From a virus, in IMG/VR virus record IMGVR_UViG_3300025112_000043, positions 1 through 42,573 of that record: a DNA stretch of 42,573 nucleotides, one strand, 5' to 3'. Under the pieces are notes generated by a model, which saw nothing but the letters and a program-made list of their open reading frames with translations, made no database searches and was not told the DNA's origin. Position 1 is the stretch's first letter. Every line of letters starts with the position of its first letter. Positions 10,101 through 20,100 of the stretch are shown here, in pieces. The position numbers and the translations under genes were made by a program.

Positions 10101-10281
10101 GTATAATGTTAACTCATGGAGAAGACAACTTTGGAATGCGGTAGCTCTTTATAACGCAAAAGGCTCCGTGTATGGGCTCGAAAAAGCACTTGAGGTTGTG
10201 CTCCCTAATCACCCACTTCTCGTAAATGGGGAGTTTTTTGAGGACGAAAGCGCAGTAAATCTGCTAGGAGATGGCGAATGA
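7126..10281 (+). CDS. gpI/gp7-like baseplate wedge protein with lectin-like insertion
   Basis: A 1051-residue protein. Its last 130 residues carry the tail-protein-I signature: CPDELLPYLADIIGW near residue 972, then SWRRQLWNAVALYNAKGSV and a Gly-Leu-rich helix. P2 gpI corresponds to T4 gp7, the third wedge component next to gp6 and gp25, and the position right after gp25 and gp6 agrees. The N-terminal 200 residues look like a conserved wedge region (for example LLYQYGNTCSSVHLHLMENL). Between them lies a long beta-rich insertion, about residues 230-800, with jelly-roll-type strands such as IYWSFWVRAKKF and YKFTVYIAKQGD, each followed by a W/YYKV-type strand. Two GHGH motifs occur in the insertion. 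This is far longer than P2 gpI and similar in length to T4 gp7. The end overlaps the next start (ATGA). The wedge call is good; the lectin-like insertion is inferred from strand pattern. Confidence 0.75.
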   Translation: MTQNKQQFFKRNYVDAMEPLIPSVHKNRDDEVVTQETSIESDIINSHLNLMQDFVKLVGPTSAIDNTIAQDINDPESLSKFFVKQNNLTKITPHSFEYNILKPLGLEYVDFSTSADFKYYLEETLLPALSVSSMGFPGAYYETYTHPRRKLLYQYGNTCSSVHLHLMENLGLFYMLNRGYPPPLNHILDQRFWGTNINFQQNQEWGPGEGPPKFGIPDTIEYNNPMRFNWDNDSSTISKYTSGIGPDPFGENNATRCKLQTPTEESWPVIPDKTGATIRLRVKNAGFGTSGNIYWSFWVRAKKFTGSMDYTNPALTGKWVRTTHMGHGHAGPNRIYPVTSHWQQCILRAAEQYTQAEYELLNNKRFIKYYIKPKWSAVGHGHPDVGWWQGPAWPEYWQDGDEIEYAYPAIYIDTCEHGIGARSYSSPTVGKQKLAPDISPEDYLKCSPSGGYNAAQGYADSIKPLVIHGGANTPDAWRFVDFLTWKDTEMGWYESVETEEGFYTLVDAVKAFWVGSHFNYRFSLSEYTLPACAGNAQFITGTGGNATDPELLLGGTAASVTKIHNSNEFSMGGVTHHLALESKKSYKFTVYIAKQGDRIVNQGFEDETADVVSLIEFAYCGDYPTSPASIIDCGEAYCFDPNGNTIIPDNFSYHRLWLNWSKDANTVSSVYSDFGNTPDHSYEVEDIGVTGWYKVSLNLTIDPSGTHDKNALNSQGVPMGDPYGILTIYPTRHYKPGMNFSRSPQDPITTPTVPNALMGLGRTYVTDASYTLPDDFSASGEVFTFSMAKRNVSYKEWEGPYISRFGADPSAGVVSNLLKLYHGETINTNDAVNAYQEYIWDNYYGSHSMYNQDPVGNNPYAVDPNYGVNRGLSSINDDYLPKKFLRENSLYASGNQNLSKLYTLNDIMYSPLYADRDDLRVKQAINNYFVLGKYVTDKKQLGPLFKLLQAIGYITFDINDQVERLQQLISIKDCPDELLPYLADIIGWKLYGYNVNSWRRQLWNAVALYNAKGSVYGLEKALEVVLPNHPLLVNGEFFEDESAVNLLGDGE

Positions 10282-13200
10282 CCCCCACCCCTGGATCCTT
10301 ATACAGCCCCCACTGCTGGAACGGGCTCAATTCCCCCGTCACGCGCAGTTGGCACTCTCTAAATAATTCGTTAAAGATATTAGACGATCCCACCACCGCG
10401 CCTGATGGAAGTTTGGTTCCTAGCTATTTCGCAAAAGAGGAGTTCTCTTATAATGCTAATACCCCTGGGGATAGTGCGGTCATCCTTCAAAATATTGCCT
10501 TAAAGAATAGAGAAACCTATACCTTTAGCGTGTATGTAAAATGGAGTGATGCGATGGTAGATGCTATTGCGGCATCCCCATTGGATTATACACAAACCAC
10601 CACGGTAAAGATTAGGTTCCCTGCTGTAAACGGTATTTATCACGACCAAGTACATTTAGGGGTTAAGTGGGCTTTGCCTGATCCCAACTCTACCTTAAAC
10701 GCTGGGGATGTTTCTGGGGTGTGGGTAGATACCGATCCTTATCAAGGGTATCAGAGTAGCCCAGGCTTATTTACCGATCAAGGGTATAGTAGGGATAAGG
10801 ATGACTGGTGGCGTGTCTGGGTTACTATGAACTTTAACCCTCTAGGGGTACAAGGAGAGCAGAGGTTAGCGACCGTGATGATTCGCCCAGGAGGAGTAGA
10901 AGGACCTGGAGCTTTACCTAGCGTGGATCAGTGCCCTGCTGGGCAGGGGGGAGCGGGAGATGGAGATGGCAACGGTGGTGGAGAGGGTGAATGTAATCAA
11001 GACACGGACTGCCCTACAGGGTGGGTGTGTGCTGATGGAGTTTGTGTAGACCCTGGAGGGGGTGGCGACGGCTCAGTGTACGGCTGCACCAATTCAACCG
11101 CATGTAATTATAACCCTGATGCTACAATAGATGATGGCAGTTGTGAGCTTGGAAGCTGGGAGACTTGCTGGGGTTGCATGGATGACGGAGAGCAACTGTG
11201 GAGTCCTCACCCTGGGCAACCAGCATGTAATTATGATTTAAATGCAGTTTGGCCTCCTAATGCTGCTACAGGTAGATGTGAGTATGCAGGATACGGGGAT
11301 CTAATTAATAGAGATTGTGAAGGCAACTGCGTTAATGATTTTAATGGAGATGGTATTTGTGACGAAGAAGATGTATATGGATGCGCTGATCCTTATGCAT
11401 GTAACTATAAACCTGCTGTCACGGTAGATGATGGAAGTTGTTGGTATGCCCCAGAAGAGACTGGGGACTGTGGGGACTTTGTTGGGTGTATGGACCCCAC
11501 CTGCCATTCGTATGAACCTAACGCTACTATCCCATGTGAGGACTGCTGCTTCGGATGTGATGATACTGGAGGTGGTGGTGGAAACACCTGGATAGAAGGG
11601 TGTATGGATGAGGATGCTACCAACTTTGACCCACTAGCAACTAAGACCTGTCCTATTATTTTTGGATTTAACTGTTGTGAGTATATATGTGAAATTGGTG
11701 GAGACGCAAATGTTTGGATAGATATTGAAGGTCCTTACATTGATCCCGTTTTTGGAGGGAGCAACTTCCCTGATCATCCCTTTACGCCTAGTCTGAGAAA
11801 TATATATCTAGAATCAGATACCCCACATTCTGACCCCCAGGCGGGTACTTACCATGTTGATTGGGAGTCTGAGGGAAGTAACCTTTATGGGGCAGGTCAG
11901 GGCGATTACGATAGGTGGCACAGTCTCAGTATCGCTAAAGGGCAGTTACCTTGGATGTCTAGAGAGCATAATGTTGATGCTAGTGCGTTATCTTGGATGG
12001 CAGAGACTATAAGAGGTGGGAACCAGTTCGCGGAGTTTGACAGGACTATGCTTACTGGAGGGTTTGGTTTCTTATCTGACCCCGTTGGGAATTCTTGGAG
12101 CAACGAAACCTGGGATATGGACACCCGCATAAACGGAGGTTTCCACAGTAAGCAGGGTGGACGAGTAACCCATTACTGGAAAGACGGTATAGATATAAAC
12201 AATATTTTCCATCCTTGTCCTGAAATTCAAAAAATGGAAACAGAGTATCTATTTAATGAACCCGCTAGAGGATTGCCTATCTTTATGCCTAGAACGACTG
12301 AATATGTTGTGGGCATTGCGCAGGAGTGGGATCCTTATGGGGATTGGACTCCTGAATATAAAGTTGTTCCTACTATTACGCATCTATACAGAGATCCTAC
12401 TGTGAATCAACACTCAGGTGCTTCTACAGACCCACCCCTTCCCGAATGGGACTCTCAGCAATTGGATAGAAAACAGCAGTGGAGTTTTTACTTAAAGCCT
12501 TTCTCACACAGTACGCTTTTTGGTCAAGGGCGAAGGACTATATGGCCTGGGGGCGTTGGCACCCCATATGAGCGTTGGACAGAAAACAAATGGGGTGGGG
12601 CACTTATTGGGGGTACGAATGATGAGATGTGGATGGATCCTGATAATGTTTTCGGCACTGGGAACCAGCAAGGCTGGACCTTAACGAATATTGCTGGGGA
12701 TTCAGAAGTGGATAGCATGATTAGAATTTTTAGAGCTACTATTTCTAATAGATCTGCTTATCTTCAAAACAATGATCCTCAAGGCTTTGTTAGTCCTGAA
12801 CACTACCCCACCGACACAGACGAAGCCGTTGTAACTAATCATGCCCAGCTTCAATTATACATAATTTACGAAAAACCTGAGCAGCCTTACTTACATCCAC
12901 GATTAAAAGCTATTATCCCCTCTACTCATAATTGGGATTATGATGCAGCCACTACTTTATTACAGAATGGGGCTCTATCTCAGAGCGAACTACCACCAAA
13001 CACAGGTAAAATAGGAACCTTCCATGATTGGGGGTATACCGTAGAAAGAGGTGGATGGATACGAGTCTGGTTATCCGTAGGTCCCGAAGACACTGAGTAC
13101 GAGTTGCCTAATAATACGAATGGAGTATGGCAAGAAGAACATGAAGATGTTGTACCTGGGGCAAACGCTGGCTGGAATTACAAGACATCCGACCTCGGAG

Positions 13201-16200
13201 AAAGATTATACTTTACTACTTTAGAAGCTCTTGATAATGTGTTGGATGCAAGCGGTATTCATATTGATGGTTTGCTACCCACCCATCCTGATTATCGGTG
13301 CGGTTTCTTGACGGATGAGGGCTTTTTACGGTGCGATATCGCGAGGACGGATGGACCACTCCCAAACTATGTCCACGATGATCGCCTTGTGGCTGGCGAT
13401 TTCTCCATGTTTGGTGCTTTACATCAAAGCCGATCTTCTTCATGGGGAGGAGGACCCCCTGGAGACCTTACGGAGATCCTGCCTAGCACAGAAGGTATTG
13501 TAAACCTAAACTCTTTCCCACCCAGAGGAGAAATAGGCGCAGCTTATGTATGGAATCCAGTAGTTAATGAGGGGAATACCCCTGCGTCTTTAGATGATTT
13601 AAATCCTGAGGTTAAAAGCCCTATTCAAGAATATTATGAATCATATATACCTCGGCTAATTTATTATATGCTCTTAACATCTAGTAAATTCTTCACCGAA
13701 GAAGGGGACTGGGACTCGACTATAGCAAGTAAATTAAATATAGATAATTTTAGCGTAGATGAGAAAGAGACAAATGTAAAATACATTGTAGATCACATAC
13801 TAGCACAAACAGTAGCTAGATTCCCTGATTACTTCTACATGGGGAGTTATAAGTTTGATGTGAGTATTACTGAGGATAATAATTTATATTTGGGACCCGC
13901 CCATCAAATGCGAAATGGGGAGTGGATGACAGGAGTGGAGCATACCTCTCATGGAGTTTATCTTAAGAGGTTAGCTAATACTTCTTATGTTAATGAGGAG
14001 GATGTGTTGGTGTATGGAATGTCCTTCAACTATAGAGGACGAAATTACCCAATCCCCCCATGGGATGAAGAGAAGTTTTTCGTGAACTGTGATGTCTCGG
14101 AGGATTTAATAGATTTCCTTGCGGAGCAGCTTAGAACTTTCGGTGTGCCAGAAACCCTCTCTCAACAGTTTGAGAGTTATATCCTAGATAACACTTTACG
14201 GTTAAGCGGAGATTCAAAGATTTATAATAACTCTTTCCTTTTCTTAACTTCTTCTCTTGAAGTACCTCCAAACTATGAGGAGATTATTTCTACTTTTGAG
14301 AAAGACAGTTTTGATTACTTAAGCTTATGGAGCGGTAAATCTTCTATCTTTAATTTGGATGTCTCTTCGGGACCATTTGACGGATCATTCTTTAGGGATC
14401 AACCTTATCACGCAGATGATTTCTTTGATTCCTTACAGGTTGTACCTGATTTCTCTCCCGCTAAGAGTGACCCTAGAGTAAATGTGCAAATGTCAGATAC
14501 GGATGAAGCAGTGGGCTTAGACACCCCAGGTATAAAGATATCTTATGCTAATCAGGATCTTATCCACGATCTCTCTAGTGGATTAGGGGGGTACAGTATC
14601 TCCGCAGCAGATATGCGTGTTTCTTCTCTTGGAGGTATTGGTGGAGTTATTGATCCTACCTTTGATTTTGAGGGCTATGGAGGTCGAAACAATCACAGGC
14701 TTCTACCAGTATTCAATAGAGATCAAGTAAGTAGATTAGAAGACTCTTTAATCCAAGGGACAAGTGCGCTGTACCAACCCAACTATAGTGTGTCTTCAGG
14801 ACCCATTCCTAAAACAAAAGACTCATTTGGATTATCTTCGTTAACTAATACCTCTGGAGCGTCAGCAATAGATGTAAAAAGGAACTCTTTTAGACGAAGG
14901 AACTACTCTAATATTATCCCTACGGATAGCTGGTATAGACGAAACGGCTTTGATATGCCTAGCTTCTTAAATGCTAGTGATACTGCCTTTAATGTTTTGG
15001 GGTATGTCGCTTCGTCTCAAGAGTACCAAGACATTAGCGCCTTACATACTTATCACGATGTTTGGGGTTCGTGCCAAACCGCAGAATCCACTGATATCTT
15101 CTTCGGGATAAAAACGAATAACTGTTTCCCTTGTAGGGGAACACAAGAGTTGGTTTACGGTTTAATGAGTTACTACCAAAGTAGAAATTTACTCCCTGAG
15201 TACCTCCAGACTATAGCCAGTCTTATAGAGAAGAAGAAGAATCTAGAGGCTACGACCGCAGTACTTAGAAATAAGCCTAACTTTGATATGTCTGGGTCTT
15301 ATATGAGTGCTTCAGCTATCGCTAAAGGATCATTAACTTATGGAGAATCCATAGTAGACTACACTAACTTCGCATTTAGTGATGAATTCCATAGGCTATA
15401 TAGAGACTATGTAACCAAGTTTGAGAAGCACGGATTAGGTCAGTACTTAGCTACTGAGTATTCGGATGGGGGACCCAATATCTTATCTTTAATTTACGGA
15501 CCCACTTATTTTAATGCCAATCTTTCTTATAATGGTAGTGCTGTTGATGTAACAAACCCCTCTCTAGTAGCATCTTCGTTTGACACGGAGTATACTATTA
15601 ACTTTAATGCTAGTGCAAAAGATATAGATGTTGAGTTAAATGAATCTCCTATTGGAACTTATGTGGCTAGTGACACAACCTCTCTCTATGTACAAGGGCG
15701 AGAATTCCGTAACCCCTACATCATAAGCGCAGTAGAGCTTGTAGATACTTCGGGGGCGTACTTCCCCATAGGAGGCGAAAACGAATTCTCGCTTTTCAAG
15801 TTAAATAAAAATAGTTCTAAAAAATACGGTAATCAATTCTACAACCTTAATACGGTTCTTAAGCAAAAAAGCCGAGGAGGATTACCGAGGGTTAGATTTA
15901 GTTTAAAGGATTACGACCAAACCAAAGACGCTGAGAATAAGAAGGGACTATTAGTGCCTGATCATGATTACATGCTATCTGTAGAGACTTTGTTTGGGAG
16001 AGAAAAGCTTAACCAGTTTGGAGGAGGTAAAGTAGGTATATGGATTCATACCAAAGCAGAGTATAACCACCATAATGAGCTTGTTTTCTGGAACTGGTCT
16101 AGGGAGGGTAAATGGGAACACAATAAAGTCTCTGAGGTAACAGGTCCAAAAGGCGTATTTAAGGTTAGAGATACCTACTCTCACATCATAGATTTTAAGG

Positions 16201-17111
16201 AGGTTTATTCTCTCGATAATCACCCTGAGCCCCAAAATTCTTATGACGATACGGCTGCATACCTTATGTCTATCTTAAAGAAGGAGGATTTCAATACTAC
16301 TAAAATACCTTTTAATACTTTAAATAGGGATATAAAAGTGCCGTTTGAATATTATGAGGCGCATAATCAGGTCCACCGAACTGATCAGGATTATATTATT
16401 GAGGTATTCTCTTTCCCAAGCAAGCAGTTAGATAAGTATATGCTTTTAGATGGTATCTCCGTGGTTGATTTGATCGAAAATGAGAGAGTAAATATCCCAT
16501 ACTCTTTCTCAGTTCCAGATTTCTCACCCTCTTTTACTAACAGTAAAAAGTACTCTTTTTACGACAGTACGGGGGAGGAGCTTCCCTACGGTACTCCCTT
16601 TATAGTAGACACCAGCGGGGTTGTAACTAATGAAGATATAGGTGCCATTACAGTAGGTATAGGGAAACCTCAAGGGGTTGAGCAGGGTATGTATACGCAG
16701 GTTTCATCCTACCAGATGTCAGGTTATTATAATGACGCATCTTCAGCCCCTCAATTAGGGTTCCCGCAGGGGTGGTTTATGCAAGAAGATCAAAGTACCC
16801 TTACCCCTTCCTCTATAGCTTTAATAGGGTTAACGCATGGAACCCATATTAAGAAGAATTATCTTTCCTCAATACAAGTAGATCCTGGTGAGTTACTAAA
16901 TATATTTAGATACTTTAATTCAATAGCCGAAGGGAAAGCGTCCCGTGTAGCTACGGATACTAGTGGATGGAACCCCCGTCAGTTGCAGAATGGAACTTCG
17001 TTTGAATTCTCTGGTGGAAGTAGAGAAAGCTATAGAACGCATCCTTTCTGGGATGGTAGTGGTATAATAGTAGAGACGGATCAATACACTTCGATAGATA
17101 TAAATAATTAA
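10278..17111 (+). CDS. Giant modular baseplate/adhesion protein with cysteine-rich repeats
   Basis: A 2277-residue protein starting at an ATGA overlap with the gpI-like gene. It begins with a carbohydrate-binding-like jelly-roll module (YTFSVYVKWSD near residue 80, WWRVWVTMNF near 175). A Gly/Asp linker and a cysteine-rich stretch follow (residues about 218-474, listed separately). Further jelly-roll-type strands follow (QQWSFYLKPF near residue 733; GGWIRVWLSVG near 925). The C-terminal half lacks obvious repeats; it contains RRRNYSNIIPTDSWYRRNGF and GSCQTAESTDIFFGIKTNN, which look like a structured virion protein but which I cannot name. There is no signal peptide or membrane segment. Translational coupling to a wedge protein suggests it is attached to the baseplate edge. 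The function is probably surface recognition combined with structure; no enzymatic motif was seen. Confidence 0.75.
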   Translation: MTPTPGSLYSPHCWNGLNSPVTRSWHSLNNSLKILDDPTTAPDGSLVPSYFAKEEFSYNANTPGDSAVILQNIALKNRETYTFSVYVKWSDAMVDAIAASPLDYTQTTTVKIRFPAVNGIYHDQVHLGVKWALPDPNSTLNAGDVSGVWVDTDPYQGYQSSPGLFTDQGYSRDKDDWWRVWVTMNFNPLGVQGEQRLATVMIRPGGVEGPGALPSVDQCPAGQGGAGDGDGNGGGEGECNQDTDCPTGWVCADGVCVDPGGGGDGSVYGCTNSTACNYNPDATIDDGSCELGSWETCWGCMDDGEQLWSPHPGQPACNYDLNAVWPPNAATGRCEYAGYGDLINRDCEGNCVNDFNGDGICDEEDVYGCADPYACNYKPAVTVDDGSCWYAPEETGDCGDFVGCMDPTCHSYEPNATIPCEDCCFGCDDTGGGGGNTWIEGCMDEDATNFDPLATKTCPIIFGFNCCEYICEIGGDANVWIDIEGPYIDPVFGGSNFPDHPFTPSLRNIYLESDTPHSDPQAGTYHVDWESEGSNLYGAGQGDYDRWHSLSIAKGQLPWMSREHNVDASALSWMAETIRGGNQFAEFDRTMLTGGFGFLSDPVGNSWSNETWDMDTRINGGFHSKQGGRVTHYWKDGIDINNIFHPCPEIQKMETEYLFNEPARGLPIFMPRTTEYVVGIAQEWDPYGDWTPEYKVVPTITHLYRDPTVNQHSGASTDPPLPEWDSQQLDRKQQWSFYLKPFSHSTLFGQGRRTIWPGGVGTPYERWTENKWGGALIGGTNDEMWMDPDNVFGTGNQQGWTLTNIAGDSEVDSMIRIFRATISNRSAYLQNNDPQGFVSPEHYPTDTDEAVVTNHAQLQLYIIYEKPEQPYLHPRLKAIIPSTHNWDYDAATTLLQNGALSQSELPPNTGKIGTFHDWGYTVERGGWIRVWLSVGPEDTEYELPNNTNGVWQEEHEDVVPGANAGWNYKTSDLGERLYFTTLEALDNVLDASGIHIDGLLPTHPDYRCGFLTDEGFLRCDIARTDGPLPNYVHDDRLVAGDFSMFGALHQSRSSSWGGGPPGDLTEILPSTEGIVNLNSFPPRGEIGAAYVWNPVVNEGNTPASLDDLNPEVKSPIQEYYESYIPRLIYYMLLTSSKFFTEEGDWDSTIASKLNIDNFSVDEKETNVKYIVDHILAQTVARFPDYFYMGSYKFDVSITEDNNLYLGPAHQMRNGEWMTGVEHTSHGVYLKRLANTSYVNEEDVLVYGMSFNYRGRNYPIPPWDEEKFFVNCDVSEDLIDFLAEQLRTFGVPETLSQQFESYILDNTLRLSGDSKIYNNSFLFLTSSLEVPPNYEEIISTFEKDSFDYLSLWSGKSSIFNLDVSSGPFDGSFFRDQPYHADDFFDSLQVVPDFSPAKSDPRVNVQMSDTDEAVGLDTPGIKISYANQDLIHDLSSGLGGYSISAADMRVSSLGGIGGVIDPTFDFEGYGGRNNHRLLPVFNRDQVSRLEDSLIQGTSALYQPNYSVSSGPIPKTKDSFGLSSLTNTSGASAIDVKRNSFRRRNYSNIIPTDSWYRRNGFDMPSFLNASDTAFNVLGYVASSQEYQDISALHTYHDVWGSCQTAESTDIFFGIKTNNCFPCRGTQELVYGLMSYYQSRNLLPEYLQTIASLIEKKKNLEATTAVLRNKPNFDMSGSYMSASAIAKGSLTYGESIVDYTNFAFSDEFHRLYRDYVTKFEKHGLGQYLATEYSDGGPNILSLIYGPTYFNANLSYNGSAVDVTNPSLVASSFDTEYTINFNASAKDIDVELNESPIGTYVASDTTSLYVQGREFRNPYIISAVELVDTSGAYFPIGGENEFSLFKLNKNSSKKYGNQFYNLNTVLKQKSRGGLPRVRFSLKDYDQTKDAENKKGLLVPDHDYMLSVETLFGREKLNQFGGGKVGIWIHTKAEYNHHNELVFWNWSREGKWEHNKVSEVTGPKGVFKVRDTYSHIIDFKEVYSLDNHPEPQNSYDDTAAYLMSILKKEDFNTTKIPFNTLNRDIKVPFEYYEAHNQVHRTDQDYIIEVFSFPSKQLDKYMLLDGISVVDLIENERVNIPYSFSVPDFSPSFTNSKKYSFYDSTGEELPYGTPFIVDTSGVVTNEDIGAITVGIGKPQGVEQGMYTQVSSYQMSGYYNDASSAPQLGFPQGWFMQEDQSTLTPSSIALIGLTHGTHIKKNYLSSIQVDPGELLNIFRYFNSIAEGKASRVATDTSGWNPRQLQNGTSFEFSGGSRESYRTHPFWDGSGIIVETDQYTSIDINN
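11079..11700 (+). repeat. Cysteine-rich 'DDGSC' repeat region inside the giant protein
   Basis: Residues about 268-474 of the 2277-residue protein. Two well-formed copies carry ACNYNPDATIDDGSC and ACNYKPAVTVDDGSC, each preceded by Y-G-C-[TA]. Two or three degenerate copies follow or interrupt them: a GCMDPTCHSYEPNATIPC block, a GCMDEDATNFDPLATKTC block, and an interrupted GCMDD...ACNYDLNA block. Just before the second good copy is NDFNGDGICDEED, which looks like a calcium-binding EF-hand or dockerin-like loop. The cysteines are probably disulphide-bonded after release from the cell. Repeats of this form are common in secreted adhesins and sorted proteins of marine Bacteroidetes. Confidence 0.8.
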
Positions 17112-17112
17112 T

Positions 17113-20100
17113 ATGAAAGGTAAGTTAGAAGTTTACAAAAACTACGGTTCTCCTGAGGAAGAGTTAATCTTAGAAGAGAATAATTTAGTCGTAGATTCTG
17201 CGGCTGAAATGTTCGTAGACTTACTTACTACTCCATCAGGTACGCGAGTTTATAGTCCTACTCAGAGCACTAATCCAGCAAATACCCTATATGATGCTTC
17301 CAACTATCGAGTGCAAGCACTGTCTTTCGGTAAGGCTAAACCCCAATACCAATTAAATGCGTACAAATTCCCAATAAAGCCTAAGAACCTACTGAGTAAC
17401 TCTAACAATTTTGTGGATGAAGGTGTAGATTTAGTAGAGTGGAACAGGAATTTATTATCTAGAAATGTAAATCCTATATCAGGAGAGGCCTCTGGGGCTG
17501 CTTACTTTAATGAAACTAGTGGAGGGTGGTTAGTATCTAAGGGAGTAAGTTCCTATGCAAGTGGAGCCACGGACCCTGCGGGTCAGTATGAAGGAAACAC
17601 TTTGTATATGATTCCTAATGAGCAGCCTAATGTTCTTGTAGAGGGGACCAGTGCAGACGGAGGGCATGAATATATGGGCCATAATTCTGTTTGTGCTACA
17701 GATTTTCATGCTTGGAAAGTTACCGCAGGAAAAGTTCTTACTTCTCAACACGAAGACTATAAAGCGGGTTACGCTGCTCAGGCACTCTTTAGCACAGCTA
17801 ATACTTACAACGCAACTCCTCGCGCCACCGCGACTACTAATACTCTTCAAGCAAAAGGTAATTACAGAACTGGGCCAAACGCTGGAGATGCTTATATAAC
17901 TGCGTCTGGATTTTTCCTTTCTGGTATACAATCTCGGAAATTAGGCAAGGAAAAGACTGCCACTTTTAGTGTATATTATAATATAAGTGCCCTAAATGAT
18001 GGATACCCTGCCGATATAACAGCGGGTCCTGAGTTTTCTGCTGTTGCTCCAGCTAGGATCGCCTTAGCAATGGATGCTTCTTCGTTCTTTAATCCTGAAG
18101 CATATTTAAACCTATACAACACACAATACGCTACTTCACCTAATAATTTTTCACCCTGGACATCAGACGGAGCTTCAATAACAGGGGCTGCGTCTAGCTC
18201 CCCATGGGGTCCCAACACTGCTACCGAAATGAAAGTTACAGGTGGTAATAGACTAGCTTATATAGATTTTATTAATTCTGATCTGGGTTTGGTGGAGGGT
18301 GATTTTTATGGCATGAGTATGTACATTAAAAAATCTTTATCCACCCCTCCTGCTTCCAACTATAGTGATATACAGATTCGTAATGCTAAGGCTGCTGGCA
18401 ATAAAGAGGGTGCTGGTATTAAAATTCGCTTTACTTGGGACGGAAGCACTATGACCAATTATACCCTTGCTGCTCCTGGGGGTACAGGTAGCAACTTAGA
18501 GGGTTTCGCAAAAGTAAGCGAATCAGTTGGTGGGTGGTATCAAATAGCCTTAGTTATACCTAGAAAAAACTCCTCTACTTACCGAGATGTTAAAGTTGTT
18601 GTAGAGCCTCAGCCAGGAGGCAACGGTGCTCTGTATGTAGTAAATTTTGATATGTATGCTATTAGTAGGGCGCAATATTCCCCTGCTGGTATAAGTGTAC
18701 CTCGCACTTACGGAGATACTTATGAGAGCCATTTCATTCAAAATACAGGGGAAAGACTTACTTTCGATAATCAAATACGCAATATCGCGCCAGTATCAGG
18801 GGTTGAGGACGCAAGTTCGTGGAGACGGATTTCCCATGAATCCACCTTCTCCTCCACACCAGATCTATTTAAGGCTTATATAGGGACTGGTTATACAGAG
18901 GCTATGACAAGCGTAGTTCTTTCTCATCCTCAAATAGAAAAAGGATCCCCCGCTTCTTTGTGGAGTGATAGCAGCACTATTTGTGTTTATAAAGGTATAG
19001 ATGAGGATGGATTAGGTCTTACTCCAGATGCCTTACCTACAGATATAGAAAACGGGTTAGGTGTTTTAGATAAAAATTTAACCTATAGTATTTATGCTAA
19101 TCCCAGTGGTCTGTATGGAGCAAGTTCGGCTGGAACCACCTTTAGGTTTATGGATATTGGAAATGCTTTAGCAACACCTAACACTACTCTTGTCTCCATG
19201 GGCACTCCAGGCGTTGATTCTTATACTAGGCAGACCGCTTCTCCTAACTTTAGTTCATATGAATCCACCCATATAGGTATTGCTATGGAGATGTCAGGTG
19301 TTAGTGCAGGTAATCACTGCCACCTTGCTCATGCACAACTAGAGTATGACGGTAACTTTAAATTACCTGAAGCACATGATCCCCATTACACTTCTACTCC
19401 TACACCTTGGGTGAGTAGTATAGGTGTTAGTTCCGTTTCGTCTTGGAATAGTGGTAATGTACTTCACGGAATTAGTACCGCAGTTTCTACAGTATACTCT
19501 GATAGTATAGATGGTCCTTTTCCTGGTACTAAAGGAACCTTAATTTTAAACGATAGTGATGTGAGCACTTTAAGTCTACAGCAAAGAATTGTGGGCCGAA
19601 ATTTAAAGGCAGGAGTTAACACTTACTCTACTACTCCTTTTTATAATAGGAAAATGACGGCTTCTGTTTACTTAAAGTATCCCTTTACTAACCCCCCTGG
19701 GGTATCCCCAGACGCTTCAGGTTCTACTACAGGATTAGCCAGAAGAAGTGAGATCGCATTGTATCCTGGCATTGCTACTTATGGAGTAACTTCATTAAAT
19801 TCAGAAGGGGGCTACGATAAGGGGGGAAGACTGATTCTGCGATGGACGGATGTAGATGGTGCTCAGAGTCCAGGAGCAGGTAGTGCTACGATAGATAATA
19901 AAATTGCAGCAGGAAGACGCGCCGATGGGACACTAGAATACATACGAAATGGGTGGTACAGGGCTTCGGTAACTAACACCTTAGATGGTTTTACTGTTGC
20001 AAATACTAGCTCGGTAGTCTTTTCTGTTTACCCTGTGGCTAGGCACTATCCTGATATGGGTGGATCTCCTAATGCCGCTTCAGGTGGTCTTTATGTTTAT

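Noticed and set aside
17099-17106. Second perfect TATAAATA, just before the 1525-residue gene
   Set aside because: It encodes the last codons of the preceding gene and lies only six bases before the ATG, so transcription would begin at or after the start codon; likely chance in AT-rich DNA.
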